In this document: positions 24,891 through 33,322 of the stretch, one piece after another
Layout: the number at the start of each line of letters is the position of its first letter
Numbering within the stretch: the first letter of the stretch is position 1
Assembly: GCA_051867875.1 (NCBI GenBank)
Contig: JBJDZG010000020.1
Coordinates: 1-53,752, forward strand
Reading direction: 5' to 3'
Length of the DNA: 53,752 bases
From: RGIG4608 sp051867875
Lineage (GTDB): Bacteria > Bacillota > Clostridia > Oscillospirales > CAG-272
Notes under the pieces: model-generated
What the model saw: only the letters and a program-made list of their open reading frames with translations
The model's database searches: none
Told to the model about the DNA's origin: nothing
Made by a program: the position numbers and the translations under genes

Positions 24891-25397
24891 TTATTTTACT
24901 TCTTCAATGGAAACGACGTATCCGTTTGCCGTAAAGCTCGGCGTGCGGATAGCGATTGGCATACCGACAGCTATCTGCTGTCCGCCTACGGTATAGCCTA
25001 TTCCGCTTTCATACGTGCATCTCGTTTCAACCGTGATATAAAGGTCGCTCTTGCCGGCGACGGGCTTCTTTACCATCTCAGGCTTGCCCTCGACGTATTC
25101 CCAAATGTACGAAGGCTCCGATTTGAATGCGGACACCTTTCCGATTACGTTGTCAGTGCCGGAATTGAAAACGGTGTTATCAACCTTGACGTTGCTCTTG
25201 ACGTCATCGTTTGCGCCCTTTATCTCAACGACGTATTTGAGTGTCACTTCCCTCACCTCACCGGCTGAAAACCAGTTAAACGGGTCCGCTACGTAGAACA
25301 CGGCGAAACACACCGCAATAAGGATTATGACTAAAAATGCGTCAACGAAATTAAAACGCCACTTTTTTGCTTCGGTTTTCTTTATATTATTCTCCAT
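24891..25397 (-). CDS. DUF4330 family membrane-anchored protein (first of pair)
   Basis: This 168-aa protein has a single N-terminal helix (about residues 15-36) and an outer beta-rich domain. It is paralogous to the next gene by shared RFN-VDAFL-type start and C-terminal layout. Start at 25397 is favoured by GGAGG a few bases upstream; a longer frame to 25460 would overlap the preceding gene. It starts 10 nt after the end of the O-antigen-ligase-like gene, so the two are likely cotranslated. A periplasm-side partner for the polysaccharide ligase/polymerase is inference. Confidence 0.8.
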   Translation of the reverse strand: MENNIKKTEAKKWRFNFVDAFLVIILIAVCFAVFYVADPFNWFSAGEVREVTLKYVVEIKGANDDVKSNVKVDNTVFNSGTDNVIGKVSAFKSEPSYIWEYVEGKPEMVKKPVAGKSDLYITVETRCTYESGIGYTVGGQQIAVGMPIAIRTPSFTANGYVVSIEEVK

Positions 25398-25407
25398 AAA
25401 TCCTCCA

Positions 25408-27423
25408 TTAACAGTAGATATCAAGGTCGGCACTCTTTGCGTTGCCGATATGGCTTGCATTTTCCTTGGAATTTTCGTTCTCGTTTATCTTAGTCAGCGC
25501 AACCGTCAGAGCAATGACCGCCCAAAAAATGAGGAAAACTCGGTAATTGTACCAAATATAGTCAACAAGTCCCATAACGAGCGCGCCGACTATACCCGAA
25601 ATTCCCGCGGATATCATAATTCTCGATTTGCTGTCCGTCTTTCTCGTCGTTATATCTGCAAAGCATTTTTGCGTGTACATAATAATCACGCAGACGAACA
25701 CTATAAGTCCTATAATACCCAAGGAAAGCGCTATTTCAAAATAGAGATTATGCGAGTGCATAACCGTTTCCGTGCCGGATACAGCGTAAAGCACGTACAC
25801 GTTCTTAAATGCACTCTCGCCGACGCCGATACCGCTTATCAGATTATCGCCTATCATATTCAGCACTCCGCGCCACGTATTGAAGCGGTAAATGATGGAC
25901 GTGTCGGACATTGAAAGGATACTGAGAAAGCGGTTCACAATACTCTCGGGCAGGAATGAAAACCAGATTGGAGAGGTCGCAAGCCCTGCAACGATGAGCC
26001 AGATATTTTTGAAATTGTAGAGCACGAGAAAGAGCAGCGTTGCAACGATTATTCCGAGCCACGCGCCCCTTGACCAAGTCATAACGGTGCAGGCAAGCAC
26101 CGCCGCAGCACCCACCGCGTAGCCGAGCTTAATCCGATTTTTATTGCTGACTGTCATTTGTGCAAGCACGAGCGGAAATACGATTACGAGGTAAACGCCG
26201 AGCATATTCGGATTGCCGAGGAATGAGCTTATTCTTGCGCCTATTCCGGAGAATACCGACATATCCACCCAAGAAGAGCTTATCACTCCGTCCTCAAATA
26301 CACCTATAACGGCGACTATCGAGGTGGATATAACGACGAGCTTTATTCCTCTGTAAATCCAGGTTTTTCTGATATAGGAGTTTACGACAAGGAAATATAT
26401 GAGCAAAAATCCCGTGTACATAAGTGCGGAATAGGTTGAATCAATACCGCCTGCGGTAAATACTCCGCCGAAAAGCATAAGCACGCCGAATAAAGCGACG
26501 AGCACGTCTATAAGTTCAAATTTCAAAACTCTCTTTCCCCGGATATACTTTGAGAAAAATCCGAAGAACGAAAATACGATGAGCACTAACATCGTAAGCG
26601 ACGGTCTTTCAAAGACGTTTGAAAAAGGGATAAGCGCGAGCACCGACGTAATGCCGAGCTCGGGGAAGCACATCACTATTGCAAAAATTATAACGACGAA
26701 AAAAAAGTTTATCATAGCCACAGGGCTCACCGCGTAGGTCAGAAGTCCGAGTGCGGCTGAAATGGCAAGCGTTACGCCGTAGCTTCCGCCCGAACGGTTC
26801 TCTTCAAATTCAAATTTCGTAAGGTCGAGGCTTAACACCGTCGTCATTACGTACCTTGAAAATCTGCCCGACATAAGCGCCTCGCCGAGCCGCTTTTTAG
26901 AAGCGACGAGCGGTATGGACAAAAAGCATATTATAATACCTATTACGATATTTTCGAGCATGACGATTGAGGTGAAATAGTATTTTACCATCGCCACGAA
27001 AATCGTTACGAATGCAAATATGAAGAGCGCCGCACCCCAAAGTCTTACGAAGGAGTGCTTTACCGTATCTGCGAGCTTTGTCGTCAGCGTGCAGATAAGA
27101 CTGTTTTCATACATTCCCGCAATCCGAACGCGAAGCCCGAGCTTTTTGCCGTTTCTCGCACCGCCGCGGTGAATAAAGCCGTATATTGCACCGTCTTTCC
27201 ATTTTGCATTTATTTCAGCGTATACCTTGATTAAAAAATTGCCGAAAACTCCATTTTTGAGTGCCCTAACGAAAGCACTCGACAGAGAAAACAGAAAAGC
27301 CAGAATAATTCCGTTGCTCTTTGCCTTCTTTTTTCTTACGCGGTTTCTGCCCTTTCGGTCAAACGCCGCAATTTCGGCTCCGACGCCGTCTTTCGGACGC
27401 CTCGTTCCATCAGTTTTATTCAA
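25408..27423 (-). CDS. O-antigen ligase/polymerase-like polytopic membrane protein
   Basis: This 671-aa protein has a basic cytoplasmic N-terminal tail of about 130 residues, then about 12 membrane segments. The WaaL/Wzy-type signature TWSRGAWLG sits in the centre, and a later HSHNLYFEIALSLGIIG loop is typical of the O-antigen ligase superfamily. It probably joins or polymerises lipid-linked surface glycan on the outer face. The start codon is TTG at 27423 with AGGAGGG 6 nt upstream. It follows trmD by 34 nt and is followed by two DUF4330 genes. The long charged N-terminal tail is unusual for the family. Confidence 0.85.
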   Translation of the reverse strand: MNKTDGTRRPKDGVGAEIAAFDRKGRNRVRKKKAKSNGIILAFLFSLSSAFVRALKNGVFGNFLIKVYAEINAKWKDGAIYGFIHRGGARNGKKLGLRVRIAGMYENSLICTLTTKLADTVKHSFVRLWGAALFIFAFVTIFVAMVKYYFTSIVMLENIVIGIIICFLSIPLVASKKRLGEALMSGRFSRYVMTTVLSLDLTKFEFEENRSGGSYGVTLAISAALGLLTYAVSPVAMINFFFVVIIFAIVMCFPELGITSVLALIPFSNVFERPSLTMLVLIVFSFFGFFSKYIRGKRVLKFELIDVLVALFGVLMLFGGVFTAGGIDSTYSALMYTGFLLIYFLVVNSYIRKTWIYRGIKLVVISTSIVAVIGVFEDGVISSSWVDMSVFSGIGARISSFLGNPNMLGVYLVIVFPLVLAQMTVSNKNRIKLGYAVGAAAVLACTVMTWSRGAWLGIIVATLLFLVLYNFKNIWLIVAGLATSPIWFSFLPESIVNRFLSILSMSDTSIIYRFNTWRGVLNMIGDNLISGIGVGESAFKNVYVLYAVSGTETVMHSHNLYFEIALSLGIIGLIVFVCVIIMYTQKCFADITTRKTDSKSRIMISAGISGIVGALVMGLVDYIWYNYRVFLIFWAVIALTVALTKINENENSKENASHIGNAKSADLDIYC

Positions 27424-27457
27424 ATTCTTCCCTCCTTTTAGGGACAGTTAAATAAAT

Positions 27458-28165
27458 TTATTTGTTATTTTCAAGCAGGTCGGGACGCTTTTCACCCGTA
27501 ACCTTTAAGGACTGCTCTGTTCGCCACTTGTCTATCTCTGCGTGATTTCCGGATATGAGAACGTCGGGCACTTTTTTTCCGTGGAACTCGTACGGTCTTG
27601 TGTACTGCGGAAATTCGAGCTTTCCACAGGAAATGCTCTCCTCTTCGTAGCACTTCTTGTCCGAGAGCACGCCCTCACGAAGCCTTGAAATGCAGTCAAC
27701 GAGCACGCACGCGGGCAACTCTCCGCCCGTCAGCACGTAATCCCCTATAGATATCTCCTCATCGACTATCTCTTCAAGCACGCGTGCGTCAATTCCCTCG
27801 TAATGCCCGCAGAGAATTATGAGATTGTCGTACTCAGATAGCTCCTGCGCTTTTGCCTGCGTCAGGACTCTGCCCTGAGGGGACATATATATTACTTTTG
27901 ACCGAATATTCTCGCCCAATTCTTCCCTGACCTGATTTTTGACAAATTCACAGCAGTCAAAAACGGGGGGCGCCATCATAAGCATACCGAAGCCGCCGCC
28001 GTAGGGCGTGTCGTCAACCTTTCTGTGCTTGTTGTTGGCAAAATCGCGGATGTTGTGCGCGTGAACGGAAACAAGACCGCTCTTTTGCGCTCTTCCTATA
28101 ATACTCTCACCGAGCACACCCGAAACGAGCTCAGGAAAGAGCGTCATTATATCAAATCTCATCAT
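27458..28165 (-). CDS. trmD: tRNA (guanine37-N1)-methyltransferase
   Basis: This 235-aa SPOUT methyltransferase makes m1G37 in tRNAs with G36, preventing frameshifting. Signatures present include the FDIMTLFPE start, KVDDTPYGGGFGMLM, LCGHYEGIDARV and the trefoil-knot SAM loop SIGDYVLTGGE. It is 11 nt downstream of rimM, the usual ribosome-maturation pairing. Two adjacent ATGs exist; the first (28165) has GAGG at 9 nt. The usual rplS is not beside it; instead surface-glycan-type genes follow. Confidence 0.96.
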   Translation of the reverse strand: MMRFDIMTLFPELVSGVLGESIIGRAQKSGLVSVHAHNIRDFANNKHRKVDDTPYGGGFGMLMMAPPVFDCCEFVKNQVREELGENIRSKVIYMSPQGRVLTQAKAQELSEYDNLIILCGHYEGIDARVLEEIVDEEISIGDYVLTGGELPACVLVDCISRLREGVLSDKKCYEEESISCGKLEFPQYTRPYEFHGKKVPDVLISGNHAEIDKWRTEQSLKVTGEKRPDLLENNK

Positions 28166-28176
28166 GTATATAAACC

Positions 28177-28686
28177 TCAGTCAAGCATTCCTTCAATAAG
28201 GGAAACGAAAATTCCGCGTTCCGTGTCAACCTCTTTTATAAATTCAGGCACCGCGGGAATGAGCTTTTTTCCGCCCTCGGTTTCTATCTCGTAGAGGTCG
28301 CTCGCGCCGAGATTGAATACGTCGGAGAGTGTTCCGAGCGTGTTGCCCGTCGAAACGTCAATAACGGGAAGTCCTATGATATCGGCAATAAAGAACGCTC
28401 CGTCGTCTACGGAAATATCCTCTCTGTCGGCGTATACCACTCTGCCCTTGAGCGTCATCGCAGCATCGATATCGGTTACACAGTCAAGCTCCATAAGAAC
28501 GAACTGCTTAAAGACGGACGCGCGCTTCACCTTGTGAAGAACGTAACTCTCACCGTTTTTGAGGTATATTCTTTTAAGCGATGCGAGGTCCTCGGGGCTG
28601 TTGCACCACGATTCAAGTTTAAGAGCGCCGCGCACGCCGTGCGTGTTTACAATTTTTCCGCATTCAAGATATTTGTTCTTGCTCAT
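28177..28686 (-). CDS. rimM: Ribosome maturation factor RimM
   Basis: This 169-aa factor has two beta-barrel domains (RimM N domain with CGKIVNTHGVRGALKLES, and a PRC-barrel with ADIIGLPVIDVSTGNTLGTLSDV). It binds S19 during maturation of the 30S head. It is the first gene of the rimM-trmD unit. The Shine-Dalgarno is weak (a better AAGGGAG is about 24 nt upstream). A promoter lies at 28751-28779. rpsP and the KH-domain gene that often precede rimM are not here. Confidence 0.94.
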   Translation of the reverse strand: MSKNKYLECGKIVNTHGVRGALKLESWCNSPEDLASLKRIYLKNGESYVLHKVKRASVFKQFVLMELDCVTDIDAAMTLKGRVVYADREDISVDDGAFFIADIIGLPVIDVSTGNTLGTLSDVFNLGASDLYEIETEGGKKLIPAVPEFIKEVDTERGIFVSLIEGMLD

Positions 28687-28750
28687 TTATCTTACGAGCT
28701 TTTATAAAGCTCCCTTTCAAATATTAAAAATTTACACACTTATTTAGTAT

Positions 28751-28779
28751 AGTATATCACATTTTTCCCATTATTGCAA
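28751..28779 (-). promoter_or_regulatory. rimM-trmD promoter
   Basis: On the minus strand, TTGCAA (28779-28774), a 17-nt spacer and TATACT (28756-28751). Confidence 0.75.
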
Positions 28780-28849
28780 GATTTTCGAAAGAATTTTGTT
28801 GTCCTGATACCCCTTATATGTTAATTTTTTTTGAATTTTGAAAATGCTA

Positions 28850-28878
28850 TTGAAATATTGACGAAAATACTGTATAAT
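28850..28878 (+). promoter_or_regulatory. yajC promoter
   Basis: TTGAAA (28850-28855), a 17-nt spacer and TATAAT (28873-28878). Confidence 0.75.
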
Positions 28879-28918
28879 ATTGAAGATTGATAAAAAATTG
28901 ATTATAATACGGAGGAAA

Positions 28919-29236
28919 ATGAAAATGTTCAATTTGTTGGAAGATGCAAACAATGCCATGGGCTCTCTTATTTCCATAGGCATGCTCGCCGTTATGTTCG
29001 TGGCTATGTATTTCCTTATGATAAGACCTCAGAAGAAGGCTGATAAGGAAGCTAACGAAATGCGAAATAATCTTCAGGTCGGCGACGAGGTTACCACCAT
29101 CGGCGGTATCATCGGCAAGATAGTAAGCATCAAAGAGGAAACCTGCGTTATCGAAACAAGCAGAGACGGAACAAAGATCCGTTTCCTTAAAAGTGCTATA
29201 CGCAACGTTGACGTTAAGGCTGAGGACGCTCAATAA
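28919..29236 (+). CDS. yajC: Preprotein translocase accessory subunit YajC
   Basis: This 105-aa protein has one transmembrane helix (about residues 15-36) ending in the diagnostic YFLMIRPQKK, then a cytoplasmic domain with VGDEVTTIGGIIGKI. YajC associates with SecDF-YidC at the Sec translocon. GGAGG (28911-28915) lies 3 nt from the ATG at 28919 and 9 nt from the ATG at 28925, so translation may begin at either. The gene is followed by the tandem R206 array and then a TIGR04086 membrane gene; yajC-TIGR04086 adjacency is common in Clostridia. Confidence 0.93.
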   Translation: MKMFNLLEDANNAMGSLISIGMLAVMFVAMYFLMIRPQKKADKEANEMRNNLQVGDEVTTIGGIIGKIVSIKEETCVIETSRDGTKIRFLKSAIRNVDVKAEDAQ

Positions 29237-29253
29237 TTAAGTCAAAAAACAAC

Positions 29254-29459
29254 AGACTGCCGAGAAAGGCAGGAATATTTTTCGTTCCCGTTTTCGTCGC
29301 CGTACAAAAGTACGGCAGAGAACGGGAACGGAAAAAGCAAGTCGGAACAAGGATATCTCGATGATGTCCTTGTTCCGTTTTTTTAGCTGTATTATAGAAA
29401 TAACGCCATACTAATTCGATAAATATTTACTTGCGGTAGCACGGCTTTATCGGCGGGCG
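29254..29459 (-). repeat. R206 element, tandem copy 3a
   Basis: This 206-bp unit is in the opposite orientation to copies 1 and 2. It starts AGACTGCCGA. Hairpin CGTTCCCGTT/AACGGGAACG with apical GCCGTAC/GTACGGC is at about 29283-29330. Hairpin CGGAACAAGGATATC/GATGTCCTTGTTCCG (about 29343-29377) is followed by TTTTTTT, which would act as a terminator for + strand transcription from yajC. It differs from copy 3b at two positions only. Confidence 0.93.
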
Positions 29460-29665
29460 AGACCGCCGAGAAAGGCAGGGATATTTTTCGTTCCCGTTTT
29501 CGTCGCCGTACAAAAGTACGGCAGAGAACGGGAACGGAAAAAGCAAGTCGGAACAAGGATATCTCGATGATGTCCTTGTTCCGTTTTTTTAGCTGTATTA
29601 TAGAAATAACGCCATACTAATTCGATAAATATTTACTTGCGGTAGCACGGCTTTATCGGCGGGCG
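29460..29665 (-). repeat. R206 element, tandem copy 3b
   Basis: This is an exact-period second unit, 206 bp, almost identical to 3a (AGACC for AGACT, AGGGAT for AGGAAT). It abuts its neighbours with no spacer. The inner boundary reads TCGGCGGGCG rather than the free end TCGGCGGTCT. Confidence 0.93.
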
Positions 29666-29871
29666 AGACCGCCGAGAAAGGCAGGGATATTTTTCGTTCC
29701 CGTTTTCGTCGCCGTACAAAAGTACGGCAGAGAACGGGAACGGAAAAAGCAAGTTGGCACGGGGATATCTCGATGATATCTCCGTGCCGTTTTCTTGGGT
29801 GTATTAAAAAGATAATGCCATACTTATTCTATAAATATTTACTTGCGGTAGCACGGCTTTATCGGCGGTCT
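29666..29871 (-). repeat. R206 element, tandem copy 3c
   Basis: The third unit has perfect 10-bp terminal inverted repeats (AGACCGCCGA at 29666-29675, TCGGCGGTCT at 29862-29871). Its stem reads TGGCACGGGGATATC/GATATCTCCGTGCCG, differing from 3a and 3b by paired changes, and the sequence after it also diverges. The whole 29237-29928 spacer is otherwise empty of genes. Confidence 0.93.
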
Positions 29872-29928
29872 GTTTCATATATTTGTCCGACGGTGAATAT
29901 ATTTTTATAAAAAAGCTTGGAGGACAGT

Positions 29929-30387
29929 ATGAAAAGCAAGAAAACAAATCATAATCATAAAAGCGCGCCGTCGCACGAAACCACACTCGACAAAACGCTC
30001 AAAGCATCACTTTGGGGATTTTTAATTACCGTCGGCATAAGCCTTGCTCTTATGCTCTCGGGCACGGGAATAGCCTTTATGACGGACGACCCGACGGCAT
30101 TCGTTGACCCCATTGGATACGTCGCACTCTTTACGTCGGCTTTTTTCGGCGGTTTTGCGTGCTGCAAGCTCAACCGAAGCTCGTCCTATCTCACTTCCGC
30201 TCTCACGGGAGCATACTTCGTCATTTTCTCAATGCTCCTCTCCTTTGCCATTCCGCACGAGTTCTCATCGAAAATGGACATTTTTCTGCGTCTGGGGCTC
30301 CACGCGCTGACCTTCGTTACGTTTCTCGTCGGTTGCTTTGCATCACAAAAAGCGGGCGAGCCGAAGAAGAGAAAAAAGAGGAGATAA
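29929..30387 (+). CDS. TIGR04086 family membrane protein
   Basis: This 152-aa protein has a charged N-terminal tail, four predicted transmembrane segments (about residues 28-50, 66-84, 92-112, 120-140) and a Lys/Arg-rich C-terminus. It fits the TIGR04086 family of Firmicute four-helix membrane proteins, usually encoded beside yajC. Its function is unknown. Start at 29929 is chosen for GGAGG 5 nt upstream; an in-frame TTG at 29917 overlaps that site. It is separated from yajC by the tandem repeat array, so it may depend on read-through or on a weak promoter-like TTGTCC-N17-TATAAA at 29883-29911. Confidence 0.82.
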   Translation: MKSKKTNHNHKSAPSHETTLDKTLKASLWGFLITVGISLALMLSGTGIAFMTDDPTAFVDPIGYVALFTSAFFGGFACCKLNRSSSYLTSALTGAYFVIFSMLLSFAIPHEFSSKMDIFLRLGLHALTFVTFLVGCFASQKAGEPKKRKKRR

Positions 30388-30399
30388 TTTTATTCAACA

Positions 30400-30437
30400 A
30401 AGAAGTCGGGAATTTAATCCCGGCTTCTTCATATTTT
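30400..30437. terminator. Bidirectional terminator between TIGR04086 gene and tatD
   Basis: The 12-bp stem AAGAAGTCGGGA / TCCCGGCTTCTT has one G-U pair. The right arm overlaps the tatD stop codon. Confidence 0.75.
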
Positions 30438-31232
30438 ATAGAGCGTCTTTGCGTTATTATAGGTAATCTCGGCTATCTCCTCGGGCGTTTTTCCGAATAC
30501 TTCCGCCACCGCAGCGACGGTATAAGCAAGATTGCCCGAATGGTTCATCTTTCCCCTGTTTGGGTGTGGCGCAAGATAGGGCGCGTCGGTTTCTACGAGC
30601 AATCTGTCAAGTGGTACGGCAGAGAGCACCTCGCGCACTCTTGATGCGTTTTTGAAGGTAACTACTCCCGAAAACGAGATATACCAACTGCGCCTTATAA
30701 GCTCCCTTGCCATCTCCGCACTTCCGCTGTAACTGTGAAACACGCCCTTGACATCGGCGTATTTCAACGCCATCTCAAAGCAGTCGCCGTGTGCCTCTCG
30801 GTCGTGAATTACCACGGGAAGCGAGTATTTTTGCGCCATCTTCATCTGCGCTTCAAACACGTATTTCTGTTTTGCCTTAATATCATCGCAAAGTCCATCG
30901 ACGTGATAGTCAAAGCCTATCTCGCCTATCGCAACTATCTTGTTTTGCTTTCGGGACTCGGGCGTGGCAATGATACTTTCAATCTCGGCAAGCGCGCCGT
31001 CGATACCGTCAATATATAAGCAATCCTCGGGATGTATTCCCGCCGTCGCATACATATTTTCATATTTTTTAGCCTGCGCGACACATTCCTTGACGTTTTC
31101 GGGATTAGTTCCGATATTGACTATCGCACCGACGTTCTCCTCAAAAAGCTTTTTAAGAAGTGCGTCTGCGCCACCCTCGTATTCTTCAAACCACCTGTCA
31201 AAATAGTGCGCGTGGGAGTCAAAATATTTCAT
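30429..31232 (-). CDS. TatD family metal-dependent deoxyribonuclease
   Basis: This 267-aa TIM-barrel hydrolase has the metal-binding DSHAHY at the N-terminus, the GEIGFDYH segment near residue 105, VIHDREAH near 140, the FHSYSGS strand and ETDAPYLAP near 215. These are TatD/YcfH signatures. The family has 3'-5' exonuclease or D-aminoacyl-hydrolase-like chemistry; the exact substrate is not fixed. It follows metG by 56 nt in the same direction, a very common pairing in Firmicutes. Confidence 0.94.
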   Translation of the reverse strand: MKYFDSHAHYFDRWFEEYEGGADALLKKLFEENVGAIVNIGTNPENVKECVAQAKKYENMYATAGIHPEDCLYIDGIDGALAEIESIIATPESRKQNKIVAIGEIGFDYHVDGLCDDIKAKQKYVFEAQMKMAQKYSLPVVIHDREAHGDCFEMALKYADVKGVFHSYSGSAEMARELIRRSWYISFSGVVTFKNASRVREVLSAVPLDRLLVETDAPYLAPHPNRGKMNHSGNLAYTVAAVAEVFGKTPEEIAEITYNNAKTLYKI

Positions 31233-31288
31233 AAAAGTGTTTCTCCGTTCAATTTAAGGGGGCTTACGCCCCCTTTTTCAGTTTATTT

Positions 31289-33259
31289 TTATCTTATTCT
31301 CTCGCCGAGGGGAGTTTCAGCGTCAAGGAAAACGACTCTTACCCTTTCCTCGCCCGACGCAAGTATCATGCCGTTTGACTCAATTCCACAAAGCGTTGCG
31401 GGCCTCAGATTAGTGACGAGCACGACTTTTTTGCCGATGAGCTCTTCGGGTGTATAGAATTTTGCAATTCCCGAAACGACCTGTCTTTGCTCGTAGCCGA
31501 GGTCAACTTTGAGTTTTAAGAGCTTTTTAGCCTTCGGAACGGGCTCACATTCGAGTATCTTTGCAACTCGAAGCTCGACCTTCATAAAGTCCTCTATGCC
31601 GATAAGAGCAAGTCCCTCCGGTTTTTCCGACTCGGGCTCCTGCGCCTTTTTGAGCTCTGCGAGCTTTGCAAGTCGCTTTTCTTCAAGCTCTGCGAGCTTT
31701 TTTGCCTCGTCAACTCTTGCAAATAGCACCTTGGAGTCGCCCACGTGAGAGCCTGCGCTCATACCGCCGAAGCGTTCAGGCGTGCCGATGCTCTCGAAGT
31801 CTCTCTTGTCCGTTCCGAGCTCGCCGAGAATTTCCTCGCTCGTTTCGGGAATGAAGGGAGCGAGCATAACAGCGCCCCAACGGATTGCTTCAAGAAGATT
31901 ATAGAGCACGGTGCCGAGTCTTTCTCTCTTAGTCTCGTCCTTTGCGAGCACCCAGGGAGCAGTTTCGTCAATGTATTTATTTGCTCTGCTGAACATTTCA
32001 AATACCGCTTCAAGCGCGTCTGCAAGGCGGAAATCGTCCATGAGCGCAATATAGGAGCTGTAAGCCTTGATACAAGCGTCTTTAAGCTCCGAGTCAAGTG
32101 CCTCGGGAGCGGTGGGCGCAAGAACTTCCTTGTCAAAATACTTCTTCTCCATATCAAGCGTGCGCTTAACGAGGTTTCCGAGATTGTTTACAAGGTCGGC
32201 ATTGTATCGTTTAATAACGTTTTCGTAGGTTATAGAGCCGTCGTTCGCATAGGGCATCTCGGAGAGCGCGTAGTAGCGAACACCGTCAACGGAAAATTCG
32301 TCCGCAAGCTCGTCGGCGTAAATGACGTTGCCCTTGGATTTTGACATTTTATCCATTCCGAAGTTGAACCAGGGGTGTCCGAACACCTTTTTCGGAAGCG
32401 GAATGCCGAGCGCCATAAGGAAGATGGGCCAATAGATAGTGTGGAAACGGAGAATATCCTTTCCGATAACGTGAACGTCGCAGGGCCAGTATTTTTTGAA
32501 CTGCTCGCTCTGCTCCTCATAGGGCAGGTCGGGGTCGTAGCCGATAGCCGTAATATAATTTGTGAGCGCGTCGAGCCATACGTATACGACGTGCTTTGAG
32601 TCAAAATCAACGGGAATGCCCCAACTAAATGAGGAACGGGAAACGCAGAGGTCCTGAAGTCCTGCTTTGAGGAAATTGTTTACCATTTCGTTCTTGCGGG
32701 ACGCGGGCTCGATAAATTCGGGATGGCTCTCGATATGTTCGAGAAGTCTGTCGGCATATTTGCTCATCTTGAAAAAATACGCCTCTTCGCTCGCCTTTTC
32801 AACGGGTGCTCCGCAGTCGGGGCACTTGCCGTCAACAACTTGAGTGTTTGTAAAGAAAGACTCGCAGGGCTTGCAGTACCAACCCTCGTATTTTCCCTTG
32901 TAAATATCGCCCTGTTCGTAGAATTTTCTGAACATTTTCTGAACGGCGCGCTCGTGATAATCGTCAGTCGTGCGGATAAAATAGTCGTAGGACGTGTTCA
33001 TCTTGTCCCAAACGCCCCTAATCTCGCCCGCAACACCGTCAACGTAAGCCTTGGGCGTAATTCCTGCCTCACTTGCATAGTTTTCAATTTTCTGCCCGTG
33101 CTCGTCGGTGCCCGTGCAGAAGAAAACGTCAAATCCGCGTGCGCGCTTGTATCTTGCAACAGCGTCCGTCATAATAACCTCGTAGGTGTTGCCGAAATGG
33201 GGCTTTCTCGATGCGTAAGCTATCGCGGTGGTAATGTAATACTTTGGTTTTTCACTCAT
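31289..33259 (-). CDS. metG: Methionyl-tRNA synthetase
   Basis: This 656-aa class I synthetase charges tRNA-Met. HIGH-like HFGN is near residue 17. A zinc knuckle with CKPC and CPDC pairs lies near 127-147. KMSKSKGN lies near 300. A C-terminal tRNA-binding EMAP/Trbp111-type domain (VELRVAKI, VVLVTNLRPATLCGIESNGM) mediates dimerisation. A charged Glu/Lys-rich linker separates the two halves. GGAG precedes the ATG. It is the third gene of the probable unit rbfA-nrnA-metG-tatD. Confidence 0.97.
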   Translation of the reverse strand: MSEKPKYYITTAIAYASRKPHFGNTYEVIMTDAVARYKRARGFDVFFCTGTDEHGQKIENYASEAGITPKAYVDGVAGEIRGVWDKMNTSYDYFIRTTDDYHERAVQKMFRKFYEQGDIYKGKYEGWYCKPCESFFTNTQVVDGKCPDCGAPVEKASEEAYFFKMSKYADRLLEHIESHPEFIEPASRKNEMVNNFLKAGLQDLCVSRSSFSWGIPVDFDSKHVVYVWLDALTNYITAIGYDPDLPYEEQSEQFKKYWPCDVHVIGKDILRFHTIYWPIFLMALGIPLPKKVFGHPWFNFGMDKMSKSKGNVIYADELADEFSVDGVRYYALSEMPYANDGSITYENVIKRYNADLVNNLGNLVKRTLDMEKKYFDKEVLAPTAPEALDSELKDACIKAYSSYIALMDDFRLADALEAVFEMFSRANKYIDETAPWVLAKDETKRERLGTVLYNLLEAIRWGAVMLAPFIPETSEEILGELGTDKRDFESIGTPERFGGMSAGSHVGDSKVLFARVDEAKKLAELEEKRLAKLAELKKAQEPESEKPEGLALIGIEDFMKVELRVAKILECEPVPKAKKLLKLKVDLGYEQRQVVSGIAKFYTPEELIGKKVVLVTNLRPATLCGIESNGMILASGEERVRVVFLDAETPLGERIR

Positions 33260-33322
33260 ATTTTGCTCCTTCTCCCCTGCAAATGAGCATGGGATATGTA
33301 TTAATTGAAATTATTGAATTTT

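Noticed and set aside
29254..29871. Possible CRISPR array
   Set aside because: The units are 206 bp, nearly identical and directly abutting, with no unique spacers and no cas genes nearby.
31256..31275. Terminator between metG and tatD
   Set aside because: The GGGGGC/GCCCCC hairpin is strong, but no T tract follows on the minus strand, so I treat the genes as cotranscribed.
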